From: Alexandriicola marinus
GTDB taxonomy: Bacteria; Pseudomonadota; Alphaproteobacteria; Rhodobacterales; Rhodobacteraceae
Direction: 5' to 3'
Length of the DNA: 64,000 bases
NCBI RefSeq assembly: GCF_004000435.1
Contig: NZ_RBVZ01000003.1
Coordinates: forward strand, 124,001-188,000
This document shows positions 26,513 to 35,749 of this stretch, in pieces. The position numbers and the translations under genes were made by a program. The notes below the pieces were generated by a model, which worked only from the letters and a program-made list of their open reading frames with translations, did not search any database and was not told the origin of the DNA. Within the stretch, counting starts at the first letter, position 1; the number at the start of each line of letters is the position of its first letter.

Positions 26513-26934
26513 GCCTGCGCCCCGCCTCTTTGGATGACGCCCCGGCGCTGGGCACGATCCTGTCGGACTGGATCGACGAGACCGTCTGGATGCCGCGTCT
26601 TCATAGCCGCGCGGAGGATCGGGGCTTCGTTGAAGGGCTCATCAGGGATGCCGAGGTCTGGACCGACGAGACGCGGTCGGGCTTTGTCGCCCGGTCGGGC
26701 GAGGAGGTTCCGGCCCTTTACCTCGCCCCCGGCGCGCGCGGCAGGGGGCTTGGCGCGGAACTTCTGAACGCGGCCCGGACAAGGCGCGAGAGCCTTGGTC
26801 TGTGGACGTTTCAGGCCAACAGCCGCGCTGTCGCATTCTACCTGCGCGAAGGGTTCACCGAAGCCCACCGCACCGAGGGGGATAACGCCGAAGGCCTGCC
26901 CGATATCCGATTGATCTGGAGACGCGCGCCATGA
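26509..26934 (+). CDS. GNAT-family N-acetyltransferase
   Basis: 141 aa. The acetyl-CoA loop appears as ARGRGLGAELL (76-86), and WTFQANSRAVAFYLREGF (about 99-116) is the typical GNAT end. Both ends overlap neighbours by 4 bp (ycjX before, ycjF after), so it is produced together with the YcjX/YcjF pair. The acceptor substrate is unknown. Confidence 0.85.
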   Translation: MSLRPASLDDAPALGTILSDWIDETVWMPRLHSRAEDRGFVEGLIRDAEVWTDETRSGFVARSGEEVPALYLAPGARGRGLGAELLNAARTRRESLGLWTFQANSRAVAFYLREGFTEAHRTEGDNAEGLPDIRLIWRRAP

Positions 26935-27944
26935 CCGACCCTCGCAAGACCGGCCCTGTCCTGATCGAGCTGGAACCCGACACGCCGCCCGCCGCACCCG
27001 ACAGCGCCCCCCCGGTGATCGACCCGGTCGAGGGGCCGCAGGGTGCCGCGATGCAACAGGTCGCGGCCCTTGCCGTGCGTCCGCCCTCGCGACTTGCGCG
27101 CTGGTTCTGGGGGCTTCTGGTCTCGATTGTCATGTTCTTTCTCTCGCTTGCGGCGTGGAACGCCGTCACGGCCCTGATCGCGAGCACGCCCGTGCTGGGC
27201 TATGCCGCGACGGCGCTCATGGTGGCGTTCTGCCTTGTCTGCCTCGTGATCACGCTGCGCGAATGGGCGGCCTTCCGGCGGTTGGCGCGGCTCGATACCG
27301 TCCGTTCCGCCGCCGAGACGGCGATCATGGCGGAGGATCTGGGGCAGGCGCGGGTCGCGATCGACCGGATCGTCGCCCTTTATTCCAGCCGGGACGACGT
27401 GGCCTGGGGCCGCTCCGCCCTGGCGGATCAGCGGGGCGACGTGCTTGATGCCGATGGATTGATCCGACTGGCCGAACGGCACCTTCTGGCCCCGCTCGAT
27501 CAGCAGGCCGCGCGCGAGGTCGAGGCCGCGTCGCGGCAGGTTGCGATGGTGACGGCGCTTGTGCCGCTGGCCCTTGCCGACGTATTCACCGCGCTGACGG
27601 CCAACCTGCGGATGATCCGCCGCATTGCCGAAATTTATGGCGGCCGGTCCGGCACTCTCGGCGGCTGGCGGCTGACCCGGAGCGTTTTTACCCACCTCGT
27701 CGCCACGGGCGCGGTCGCGGTGGGCGACGATTTGGTGGGCTCCGTCGCGGGCGGCGGGGTCCTGTCCAAGGTGTCGCGGCGCTTTGGCGAGGGGATTGTC
27801 AACGGGGCGCTGACGGCCCGCGTCGGCGTCGCTGCGATGGAGGTGTGCCGCCCACTGCCTTTTGCCGACGTGGCCCGCCCGTCGGTCACCGCCATCGTGC
27901 GTCGTGCGCTGACGGGGCTCTTTTCTCGGGCCGACCGGGTCTAG
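26931..27944 (+). CDS. ycjF: YcjF-family membrane protein (TIGR01620/DUF697)
   Basis: 337 aa. A proline- and acid-rich N-terminus is followed by two membrane helices (about 60-82 and 88-105), then a long soluble helical part and a C-terminal hydrophobic domain (LRMIRRIAEIYGGRSGTLGG and onward). This layout fits YcjF. The partner YcjX is encoded two genes upstream. Its stop overlaps the convergent monooxygenase stop within CTAG at 27941-27944. Confidence 0.87.
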   Translation: MTDPRKTGPVLIELEPDTPPAAPDSAPPVIDPVEGPQGAAMQQVAALAVRPPSRLARWFWGLLVSIVMFFLSLAAWNAVTALIASTPVLGYAATALMVAFCLVCLVITLREWAAFRRLARLDTVRSAAETAIMAEDLGQARVAIDRIVALYSSRDDVAWGRSALADQRGDVLDADGLIRLAERHLLAPLDQQAAREVEAASRQVAMVTALVPLALADVFTALTANLRMIRRIAEIYGGRSGTLGGWRLTRSVFTHLVATGAVAVGDDLVGSVAGGGVLSKVSRRFGEGIVNGALTARVGVAAMEVCRPLPFADVARPSVTAIVRRALTGLFSRADRV

Positions 27945-29119
27945 CGCCGGGTGAGACTGGCCACCGGCGGCAACATCGTGCCGCTGACCAACGCGCCCAG
28001 AACCCGGGGCAATGGCGGCACCTGCGACAGCGGGAACAGCGCCCTGTCGCGCAGCCACGGCAGGATCTTGCTGTCGGATTGATACTGCGGCGTGAAGACC
28101 CGCGAGAACAGCTGGTAGACCCGCACATGCCAGCGCCGTGCCGCGGCATAGAGAGCCAGCGGATCCTGCCCATCCGCATGACGGATCGCGAGCGCCAGCG
28201 CCTGCGCATCCAGAAGCGCCATGTTCGCCCCTTGCCCCAGCTGCGGGCTGGCCCGGTGGGCGGCATCCCCGATATGGACGATCCCGTCGGAATAGGGTTT
28301 GCGGAGCGTTCCGTGGCTGTAAAGGGCGAGGCTCATGTCGCCGTGATCGGTGATTTGTGCGATGAACGGCGCGACCTCAGGCCAGAGGGCAGTTGCCTCT
28401 GCCCGCCAGTCGGCAAGCGGTGTCTTGCGCCACGCCGCGACCCTGTCATGGCGCAAAGACCAGAACAGGGCGGCCCGTTCGGCCCCGCCATCGGGGCGGC
28501 CCAGCGGCAGGACCCCGATCATCCGGTCGGCTGCGCGGTAGCATTGGCGCAATTCGTCGCGGGGCAGGGCCGTCTCGGGCCAGTCGACATTGCCCCAGAT
28601 CGCGCCATAGGGCAGGGGCCGCGATACAAGAGGCGACAGCGGCGACCCCACCCCCGTCGCATCGACGATCAGGTCGCCCGCATCGCTCAGCCGGCCATCG
28701 GCGAAACACAGGCGCGTCCCGTCGCGGCCAGTGGCAAGGGCCCCCGTCTCGACCGGGATGCCGCGCACGCGGCAAGCCTGCCACAACAGATCGAACAGGG
28801 CCGCGCGATGGATCCCCAGACCCGTGCGCCCCGGCGCGCCCGCATCATAGCGCACGTCAAGGACGGGCCGCCCGTGATCGGCCTCGTGCCCCCGCATCCG
28901 GGTGATCGGCGCCCCGCGCGACCGCGCGTCATGCCCGATCCCGATCGCGTCGAGCACGTTCAGCCCCACAGGCTGGATCACCAGCCCCGATCCCACCGGC
29001 CCCGGAGCGTCGAACTGGTCCCAGATCCGCACCTTGTGCCCGCCGTCATGCAGCAGCGCCGCCGCCGACAGCCCGCCGATCCCGGCGCCCGCGATCTCGA
29101 TCCGAAGCGATTCTCTCAT
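27941..29119 (-). CDS. FAD-dependent aromatic-type monooxygenase
   Basis: 392 aa from the ATG at 29119. The FAD Rossmann motif is GAGIGG (11-16), the middle motif is LIVDATGVGSPL, and VHIGDAAHRASPQLGQGANM (about 274-293) is the conserved FAD-binding block of class A hydroxylases (salicylate or 6-hydroxynicotinate hydroxylase, UbiH). It uses NAD(P)H and oxygen to hydroxylate an unidentified substrate. No pathway neighbours are present. Confidence 0.85.
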   Translation of the reverse strand: MRESLRIEIAGAGIGGLSAAALLHDGGHKVRIWDQFDAPGPVGSGLVIQPVGLNVLDAIGIGHDARSRGAPITRMRGHEADHGRPVLDVRYDAGAPGRTGLGIHRAALFDLLWQACRVRGIPVETGALATGRDGTRLCFADGRLSDAGDLIVDATGVGSPLSPLVSRPLPYGAIWGNVDWPETALPRDELRQCYRAADRMIGVLPLGRPDGGAERAALFWSLRHDRVAAWRKTPLADWRAEATALWPEVAPFIAQITDHGDMSLALYSHGTLRKPYSDGIVHIGDAAHRASPQLGQGANMALLDAQALALAIRHADGQDPLALYAAARRWHVRVYQLFSRVFTPQYQSDSKILPWLRDRALFPLSQVPPLPRVLGALVSGTMLPPVASLTRR

Positions 29120-29348
29120 GCGCCCAATCTGACCGAAGCGCAGGCTCTGGCAAGCGCGGGCGATGGCGGACTTTACCCTGCCCGGAGGGGGGCCTATAAG
29201 CCGCCCCATGATGTTGGGCCGCACGACGATCATTCGAATTACGGACCCGGCGCTCTGATCTTCAGGGCCGCCGGGCAAATGGTGTCCGAGATATCGCACC
29301 GCCCCGAACATTCCGATTTTCCGAACTCCGCTCAAGGGACGCCCGAAA

Positions 29349-32279
29349 ATGTGCGCCGAAACGCCTGATTACAAAGACACTCTGAACCTGCCCAAGACCG
29401 AATTCCCGATGCGGGCCGGTCTGCCCAAGCGCGAGCCCGAATGGCTCGACCGTTGGGCGAAGATGGGCATCTATGACCGCCTGCGCGCCAGCGCCGGCGA
29501 CCGCCCGTCCTTCGTCCTGCACGATGGCCCGCCCTATGCCAACGGGCATCTGCACATCGGCCACGCGCTCAACAAGATCCTCAAGGACATGGTCGTCCGG
29601 TCCCAGCAGATGCTGGGCCACGACGCGCGCTATATCCCCGGCTGGGATTGCCACGGTCTGCCCATCGAATGGAAGATCGAAGAGCAGTATCGCGCCAAGG
29701 GCCAGAACAAGGACGAGGTCGATGTTGTCGACTTCCGGCAGGAATGCCGCCGCTTCGCCGAAGGCTGGATCGATGTGCAGCGCGAGGAATTCAAGCGGCT
29801 TGGCGTCACCGGCAAGTGGGAAAAGCCTTACCTCACGATGGATTTCCGGGCCGAACGGATCATCGCGGAGGAATTCCAGAAGTTCCTGATGAACGGCACG
29901 CTCTATCAGGGCTCGAAGCCCGTGATGTGGTCGCCGGTCGAGGAAACCGCGCTCGCCGAGGCCGAGGTCGAATATCACGACAAGGAAAGCTTCACGATCT
30001 GGGTGAAGTTCGAGGTCACGGCGCCCGCGGACGCCGATCTGGCCGGTGCCCATGTGGTGATCTGGACGACGACCCCCTGGACCATCCCGTCGAACAGGGC
30101 GGTGGTCTATGGCGCGGACATCTCTTACGGGCTTTACGAGGTGACGGGCACGCCCGAGGAATGCTGGGCCAATGTGGGCGACCGGTTCCTTCTGGCCGAC
30201 AACCTTGCCGCCGACGTGATGGCCCGCGCGCGGCTGGGCGATGACCATTGGCGCCGCGTGCGCGATGTTACGGCAGATGAATTGGCGGGCCTGAGCCTGT
30301 CGCATCCGCTGGCCGGGGCCGACGGTGCCAACGGCGAATGGGACGATCCGCGCGATTTCCGTGCCGCCGATTTCGTGACCGACACCGAAGGCACGGGCTT
30401 CGTGCATTGCGCGCCCTCCCACGGGATGGAGGAATACGAGCTGTATCGCGATCTCGGCATGCTCGAGCAGGTCATCACCTATAACGTGATGGATGACGGC
30501 ACCTTCCGGCCGGACCTGCCGTTCTTTGGCGGCAAGGCGATCCTGCGCAGCAAGTTGAACAAGAAGAACAAGACCAACCCCTGGGAAGGGGACGCCAACG
30601 CGGCCGTGATCTCCAAGCTGGTCGAGGTGGGCGGGCTTCTGGCGCGCGGCACGATCAAGCACAGCTATCCGCATTCCTGGCGGTCGAAGGCGCCCGTCAT
30701 CTATCGCAATACGCCGCAGTGGTTTGCCGCGATCGACCGCGAGGTGGGCGACGGGCATGACACCTTTGGCAAGACGATCCGCCAGCGCGCCCTGACCGAG
30801 ATTGACAACGTCAAATGGACCCCGCAATCGGGCCGCAACCGGCTTTATTCGATGATGGAGGCCCGGCCCGACTGGGTGCTGTCGCGTCAACGCGCCTGGG
30901 GCGTGCCGCTGACCTGTTTTGTGAAAAAAGGTGTGCTGCCGACCGCACCGGATTTCCTACTGAGGTCGGAAAAGGTCAATGCCCGCGTGCTCGAGGCCTT
31001 CGAGGCTGAGGGTGCGGATGCGTGGTACAAGCCCGGGGCGAAGGAACGGTTCCTCGGCAACGACTACAACCCCAATGAGTATGAACAGGTTTTTGACATC
31101 CTCGATGTCTGGTTCGATAGCGGCTCCACCCATGCCTTCGTTCTGGGCGACCGCGAGGACGGATCGGCGGACGGAATGGCCGATCTCTACCTCGAGGGGA
31201 CCGACCAGCATCGCGGCTGGTTCCACTCCTCGCTCCTGCAAAGCTGCGGCACCCGCGGCCGCGCGCCCTATCGGGGTGTGCTGACCCACGGCTTCACTCT
31301 CGACGAGAAGGGCATGAAGATGTCCAAGTCGCTGGGCAACATCATCGCCCCGCAGGAGGTGGTGGACCAATACGGCGCCGATATTCTGCGCCTGTGGGTC
31401 GCGCAGACGGATTATACCGCCGACCAGCGGATCGGGCCCGAGATCCTCAAGGGCGTGGCCGACAGCTATCGTCGGCTGCGCAACACGATGCGGTTCCTTC
31501 TGGGGTCGCTCGCCGATTTCACCGAGGCGGACAGGGTCGAGGCGGCGGAGATGCCCGAACTGGAGCGCTGGGTTCTGCACCGGGTGACCGAACTCGATGA
31601 GACGGTGCGCAAGGGCTATGCCGCCTATGATTTCCAGGGCGTGTTCTCGGCGGTGTTCACCTTTGCGACGGTCGACCTCTCGGCCTTCTATTTCGACATC
31701 CGCAAGGACGCGCTCTATTGCGACGGCGACACGATCCGCCGCCGCGCGGCGCGCACGGTGCTCGATCTGTTGTTCCACCGGCTGACGACCTGGCTGGCCC
31801 CGATCCTTGTGTTCACGATGGAGGAGGTCTGGCTGGAGCGGTTCCCGGGCGAGGACAGCTCGGTCCATCTGGTCGACATTCCCGAAACTCCAGAGGCATG
31901 GCGCGACGCGGCGCTTGCCGAGAAATGGGCCGTCATCCGCCGCGCCCGGCGCGCGGTGACCGCCGCGCTGGAAATCCAGCGGCGCGACAAGGTGATCGGC
32001 GCAAGCCTCGAGGCCGCGCCTGTGGTGCATGTGGATGCAGCGACCCGGGACATCCTGACGACGGTCGATTTCGCGGACCTCTGTATCACCTCGGCCATCA
32101 GCCTGAGCGCCGATCCGGCCCCGGCCGAGGCGTTCCGCCTGCCCGAAGTGGCGGGCGTGGGCGTCGTCTTCGAAAAGGCCTCGGGCGAAAAGTGCCAGCG
32201 GTGCTGGAAGATCCTGCCCGACGTGGGCCGCCATGCCCACGAGGGCGTGTGCGGGCGCTGCGAAGAGGCGTTGTCCTGA
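29349..32279 (+). CDS. ileS: Isoleucyl-tRNA synthetase
   Basis: 976 aa. The class I motif HIGH is at 69-72 (GHLHIGHAL), and MKMSKSLGN (about 656-664) is the KMSKS loop. The editing domain includes WTTTPWTIPSNRAV (about 238-251), and the C-terminal zinc site is CQRCWKI with CGRC. It charges tRNA-Ile and edits valine. The 229-bp upstream gap holds no leader structure that I recognise. Confidence 0.98.
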   Translation: MCAETPDYKDTLNLPKTEFPMRAGLPKREPEWLDRWAKMGIYDRLRASAGDRPSFVLHDGPPYANGHLHIGHALNKILKDMVVRSQQMLGHDARYIPGWDCHGLPIEWKIEEQYRAKGQNKDEVDVVDFRQECRRFAEGWIDVQREEFKRLGVTGKWEKPYLTMDFRAERIIAEEFQKFLMNGTLYQGSKPVMWSPVEETALAEAEVEYHDKESFTIWVKFEVTAPADADLAGAHVVIWTTTPWTIPSNRAVVYGADISYGLYEVTGTPEECWANVGDRFLLADNLAADVMARARLGDDHWRRVRDVTADELAGLSLSHPLAGADGANGEWDDPRDFRAADFVTDTEGTGFVHCAPSHGMEEYELYRDLGMLEQVITYNVMDDGTFRPDLPFFGGKAILRSKLNKKNKTNPWEGDANAAVISKLVEVGGLLARGTIKHSYPHSWRSKAPVIYRNTPQWFAAIDREVGDGHDTFGKTIRQRALTEIDNVKWTPQSGRNRLYSMMEARPDWVLSRQRAWGVPLTCFVKKGVLPTAPDFLLRSEKVNARVLEAFEAEGADAWYKPGAKERFLGNDYNPNEYEQVFDILDVWFDSGSTHAFVLGDREDGSADGMADLYLEGTDQHRGWFHSSLLQSCGTRGRAPYRGVLTHGFTLDEKGMKMSKSLGNIIAPQEVVDQYGADILRLWVAQTDYTADQRIGPEILKGVADSYRRLRNTMRFLLGSLADFTEADRVEAAEMPELERWVLHRVTELDETVRKGYAAYDFQGVFSAVFTFATVDLSAFYFDIRKDALYCDGDTIRRRAARTVLDLLFHRLTTWLAPILVFTMEEVWLERFPGEDSSVHLVDIPETPEAWRDAALAEKWAVIRRARRAVTAALEIQRRDKVIGASLEAAPVVHVDAATRDILTTVDFADLCITSAISLSADPAPAEAFRLPEVAGVGVVFEKASGEKCQRCWKILPDVGRHAHEGVCGRCEEALS

Positions 32280-32294
32280 TCGGTGAGGGGCGCG

Positions 32295-32351
32295 GCCAAA
32301 TTTCGCGAAATTTGGCTGAGGGGGGCGATGCCCCCCGGGCCCTGACGGGCC
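32295..32351. repeat. 22-bp TTCGCGAA palindrome followed by GC hairpins
   Basis: 32295-32316 is a perfect 22-bp palindrome (GCCAAATTTCG and its complement). It is followed by GGGGGGC-GAT-GCCCCCC (32320-32336) and GGCCC-TGAC-GGGCC (32338-32351). It fills most of the gap between ileS and the MGMT gene. A second palindrome with the same core lies at 63667-63688, so this may be one copy of a dispersed intergenic repeat, possibly a transcript-end structure or a protein-binding site. Confidence 0.6.
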
Positions 32352-32396
32352 GTCCCTCGCGGCTGATCACCGGCAAGGGTGAGAGGCGCGTGTTCG

Positions 32397-32855
32397 ATGA
32401 CTGAGGCCTGCGTTCTGCCCAGCCCGACGGGATGGCTGAGGCTCGCGATCGAGGACGGCGCGATCGCTACCTTGGGCTGGACCGACAGCCCGGGCTCGCC
32501 CCCGGAAGGTGCGCTTGCCCGCGAGGCCGCCGCTCAGATCGCCGCGTATTTCGACGGGGATCGTCGGGAATTCGATCTGCCGCTTCGCCCCGCCAAAGGC
32601 TTTGCCGGGCGGGTGCGTCAGGCGCTCCTGGCGATTCCGTTTGGCGAGACGTGCACCTATGGCCAGCTGGCCGCCTCGCTCGGCGTCTCGCCCCAAGGGG
32701 CGGGTCAGGCCTGCGGCGCCAACCCGATCCCGCTGATCGTGCCGTGCCACCGGGTGCTGGCCCGCGACGGGCTGGGCGGGTTTTCCGGTGGAACGGGGAT
32801 CGAGACGAAGGTCGCACTTCTGCGCCACGAAGGTGCGGCGGGGCTTCTGATCTAG
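32397..32855 (+). CDS. ogt: Methylated-DNA--protein-cysteine methyltransferase (MGMT)
   Basis: 152 aa. The active-site motif PCHRV (116-120) with acceptor Cys 117 is present. IPFGETCTYGQLAASLG (80-96) is the DNA-binding helix-turn-helix region and GGFSGG follows the active site. It removes methyl groups from O6-methylguanine in a single-turnover reaction. There is no Ada N-terminal domain. Its stop overlaps the convergent pcs stop in CTAG. Confidence 0.92.
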   Translation: MTEACVLPSPTGWLRLAIEDGAIATLGWTDSPGSPPEGALAREAAAQIAAYFDGDRREFDLPLRPAKGFAGRVRQALLAIPFGETCTYGQLAASLGVSPQGAGQACGANPIPLIVPCHRVLARDGLGGFSGGTGIETKVALLRHEGAAGLLI

Positions 32856-33547
32856 CCGTCGGGGCCGTGCAGGATCTGCTGCACCGCGCCTGCGGCCAAC
32901 AGGTAGACCGAGGTCAGCACGAGCCCCCAATGTGCCCAGCTTTGCGGATGGAAATCGACCCATGCGGCCCAGCCGGCAAAGAAGGTCCAGCCCAGCGCCA
33001 TCGGCAGCGTTACAGACCGCCAGCGCGCTGTGCGCACGGGGTGGACGAACTTCACCGGCAGGAACATCGCCACCGCAAGGATCGCCACGAGCGCGGTGAT
33101 CACCCAGAAATTCGGGTTGAGCGCGAAGAGCACGATCACCACCATGTTCCAGCACCCGGGAAAGCCGGAAAAGGAATAATCCTTTGTCTTCATTCGCGTA
33201 TCGGCGAAATACAGAGCGCTTGCGAAGGTGATGATGATGATCGCGAACCAGCCCGTCCAGCCGGGCAGAAGCCCTGATTTGAACAGCGCGTAGGCCGGGA
33301 TGAACACATAGGTCAGGTAGTCGATGATCAGGTCCAGCAGGACCCCGTCGAATTCCGGCGAATATCGTTTCACATTGTAGCGGCGGGCAAGCGGCCCGTC
33401 GACGCCGTCGACCGCAAAGGCCACCACGAGCCACAGGAACATGAGGCTCCATTCCCCGTCGACTGCTGCCAGCATGGCCAGCATCGCAAAGACCGCGCCG
33501 GTGGCGGTCAGCAGGTGAACGAGAAGGGCTTTGTTTGCGGCGGACAT
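32852..33547 (-). CDS. pcs: Phosphatidylcholine synthase
   Basis: 231 aa from the ATG at 33547. The CDP-alcohol phosphotransferase motif appears as D50-G51-x2-A54-R55, then G68-x3-D72-x3-D76, with the longer inner spacing (12 residues) typical of Pcs. About eight membrane helices are apparent. It condenses CDP-diacylglycerol with choline to give phosphatidylcholine in the inner membrane, a trait of many alphaproteobacteria. The overlap with the MGMT gene is only the shared CTAG. Confidence 0.93.
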   Translation of the reverse strand: MSAANKALLVHLLTATGAVFAMLAMLAAVDGEWSLMFLWLVVAFAVDGVDGPLARRYNVKRYSPEFDGVLLDLIIDYLTYVFIPAYALFKSGLLPGWTGWFAIIIITFASALYFADTRMKTKDYSFSGFPGCWNMVVIVLFALNPNFWVITALVAILAVAMFLPVKFVHPVRTARWRSVTLPMALGWTFFAGWAAWVDFHPQSWAHWGLVLTSVYLLAAGAVQQILHGPDG

Positions 33548-33554
33548 TCTGCCC

Positions 33555-34499
33555 TCACCTAGACCGGGAAGAGGTCCGCTGTCCATCCGCCTTTGGATGA
33601 CTGCGGTCATAGACCTCCATCAGGTGCGCCGTGTCGACGGCCGTGTAGGCCTGTGTCGTCGAAAGCGATGCGTGCCCCAGGAGTTCCTGGATCGCGCGCA
33701 GATCACCGCCCGCCGTCAGAAGATGGGTCGCGAAGGAATGGCGCATGGCATGTGGCGTCGTGGTGGCCGGAAGGCCCAGCCCTGTTCGCGCCTGTTCGAC
33801 CGTCTTTTGGACCATGCGCGGCGACAGTGGCCCACCACGAGCGCCCAGGAACAGCGCGCCGGCTGGCGCGATCTCGAACGGGCAGGCGTCGACATAGGTA
33901 TCGACCGCCGCGCGTGCGGCCGGGATCACCGGCACGATCCGTTCCTTGCCGCCCTTGCCCCGGATGAGCAGCGTCTCGGGCAGGGGGGCCTCGGCGCCGG
34001 TCAGGCCCAGCCCTTCGGAAATCCGCAGCCCGCAGCCATACAGAAGCGTGACGATCGCAACGTCACGCGCGGCGATCCAGGGTGTCTGGTGGCCGACCGA
34101 GACCCGGTCGATCAGGTCGCGCGCGGCCTGTTCGGCAACTGGCCGGGGCAGCTTGCGGTGGAACTTCGGCGCCCGCGTCGACAACACGGCCGTCGGTTCG
34201 AACCCTTCGCGATCCGACAGCCAGCGATAGAAACTCTTGACCGCGGACAGCGCCCGCGCCAGCGACCGTGCCCCCACGCCGCGGCCCCGTTCATGCGCCA
34301 TCCATGCCCGCATGTCGGAAATCGTGATCCGCGAGATCGGCCCCAGCCCTTCCTGCCCGCCATGGTGCCGGCCCATGAAGGCCAGAAACCCGAGCAGATC
34401 GGACTGATAGGCGCGGATCGTGTTTTCCGCCGCGCCGTTCAGGGCCTGTTCATGGGCAAGCCACCGGTCAAGCGCATCGGTTAGGGCCGGTGCGATCAT
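33555..34499 (-). CDS. xerC: Tyrosine recombinase XerC
   Basis: 314 aa. The catalytic residues are visible: R159 (GCGLRISE), K182 (RGKGGKER), H250 and R253 (PHAMRHSFATHL), H276 (LLGHASLS) and nucleophile Y285. The N-terminal SAM-like core-binding domain covers about residues 1-110. It resolves chromosome dimers at dif with XerD. The DUF484 gene lies directly upstream with adjacent stop and start, a common bacterial pairing, so this is the housekeeping recombinase and not an element integrase. Confidence 0.93.
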   Translation of the reverse strand: MIAPALTDALDRWLAHEQALNGAAENTIRAYQSDLLGFLAFMGRHHGGQEGLGPISRITISDMRAWMAHERGRGVGARSLARALSAVKSFYRWLSDREGFEPTAVLSTRAPKFHRKLPRPVAEQAARDLIDRVSVGHQTPWIAARDVAIVTLLYGCGLRISEGLGLTGAEAPLPETLLIRGKGGKERIVPVIPAARAAVDTYVDACPFEIAPAGALFLGARGGPLSPRMVQKTVEQARTGLGLPATTTPHAMRHSFATHLLTAGGDLRAIQELLGHASLSTTQAYTAVDTAHLMEVYDRSHPKADGQRTSSRSR

Positions 34500-35207
34500 C
34501 TAGCCTAGCCAGCGGCGCATGGCCCGTTCGAAGACTCCGGCGAAGAACATCAGCAAGTCAGGCCCGTGCTGAGGCGTGAACTGGTGCGGATCCTCGGAAC
34601 CCAGAACCAGCATTCCGGGAAGCCGCCCCTGCCCGAAATCCAGTTTGAGGCAGGCTTCTGAGCGGATGTAATCGGCCTTGTCGCCATAGACGCGGCCATC
34701 GCTGGGCTGATACTGACGCAAGGTCACCTGCCGCGTCGTCATGTTGCGGCCCTGCGTGATATAGGCATCCGTAAAGCCGATCTCGGCCACGGAAAGGATA
34801 TCACCCACTTTCCGGACCGCGGGCACCTCTTCCTCGGTGGCGGTTTCGAGCACGAGGCGGATCGCGTCCACGCGCAGGATCTCGGAGACTTCGCCCCCCA
34901 GATCGCGCAGAAAATCCTCGAAATTCGTGGCATCCATCAACCGCAGCACGGCGCGATGCACCTGGTTGGTGCCGGCAAGGTTCTCGTAGGCGGCGGCGAT
35001 GACGGAGCGATGCGTGTCTTCCAGCCTGTCGAGCCGGGATTCGAGGCGCGACATGGCGATGCCGCGCAGGTCCACGATATTGGGCCCCATGGATCGTTCG
35101 TTCGCGGCGACGAGCGCACGCATGATGTCTGTATCCTCCAGCAGGAGGTCGGGATCGGAAAGGATCTTGTCACGCAGATTTGCGTCGATCGCGGGGGAAC
35201 TGCTCAT
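34500..35207 (-). CDS. DUF484 family (GAF-like) protein
   Basis: 235 aa from the ATG at 35207; the longer frame to 35294 lacks a ribosome site. The N-terminal helical part (LRDKILSDPDLLLEDTDIMR) is followed by a GAF-like domain with RDLGGEVSEILRVDAIRLVL, then GSEDPHQFTPQHGPDLL near the C-terminus, all typical of DUF484. Its stop directly abuts the xerC start, so the two are co-transcribed. The function is unknown; the pairing with xerC is widespread. Confidence 0.88.
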   Translation of the reverse strand: MSSSPAIDANLRDKILSDPDLLLEDTDIMRALVAANERSMGPNIVDLRGIAMSRLESRLDRLEDTHRSVIAAAYENLAGTNQVHRAVLRLMDATNFEDFLRDLGGEVSEILRVDAIRLVLETATEEEVPAVRKVGDILSVAEIGFTDAYITQGRNMTTRQVTLRQYQPSDGRVYGDKADYIRSEACLKLDFGQGRLPGMLVLGSEDPHQFTPQHGPDLLMFFAGVFERAMRRWLG

Positions 35208-35349
35208 CTCGTCTCTCTCGTCGCGGCGCCGGTTGGCGGGCCCGTTTTTGCCCTTAATGGCTTTGGGGGCGGTGCCGGGCAAGCATTTCTTCATCTTTTT
35301 CCGCGATCTGTGCCGTGGTCGGCACGTTCGTTGCCCAAGGGAGAAAAGG

Positions 35350-35724
35350 ATGCCAGACGGAACCCGCCCACCTGATCCGAGGATCGCGGAATGCGCCCGA
35401 CTGATGACCCGCGTGACGCGGCACTGGGCTGAACTTGACGCCTCCGGTCCCCGCTCGGGGCCTGTCCGCGACGCGATATCGAGGCTGGAACCCGTGGTCT
35501 TTGCCCAGATGATCGTGGCGATGGATCACTGGGCCAGCCAGATCGACGGGACCCTCGCCGCAGACGGCGCCCGCGCGCGGTTGCACAAGCTGTCGGAACA
35601 GATCCTGCGCGGTGCAGAGGATGATACGCACGATGATCCCGTGCCCGGGGGGCCGCACCTGACCTCCATCGATTTCGTCCAGCTCTGGCCGAAGGTGATC
35701 CGCGAACTCAGGGGGGAGGAGTAG
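35350..35724 (+). CDS. Hypothetical protein, 124 aa
   Basis: The start ATG at 35350 follows a GAAAAGG ribosome site. The protein is soluble, helical and slightly acidic, with HWAELDASGPRSGPVRDAIS and an acidic stretch EDDTHDDPVPGG. No signal peptide, membrane segment or cofactor motif is visible. I do not recognise it. It lies between the divergent DUF484 gene and the convergent transaldolase gene, so it has its own promoter in the gap at 35208-35349. Confidence 0.6.
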   Translation: MPDGTRPPDPRIAECARLMTRVTRHWAELDASGPRSGPVRDAISRLEPVVFAQMIVAMDHWASQIDGTLAADGARARLHKLSEQILRGAEDDTHDDPVPGGPHLTSIDFVQLWPKVIRELRGEE

Positions 35725-35749
35725 TTCCCGCAGGGGGGCTTTCCGTGCC

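Noticed and set aside
29120-29348. T-box leader upstream of ileS
   Set aside because: No T-box sequence or specifier-like stem is visible, and T-boxes are rare in alphaproteobacteria.
32295-32351. CRISPR repeat or insertion-sequence end
   Set aside because: There is no array of regularly spaced repeats and no transposase gene; the two copies are isolated palindromes 31 kb apart.
33555-34499. Integrase of a mobile element
   Set aside because: All catalytic residues fit XerC, the gene is paired with DUF484 in the usual housekeeping arrangement, and no attachment site or element genes lie nearby.
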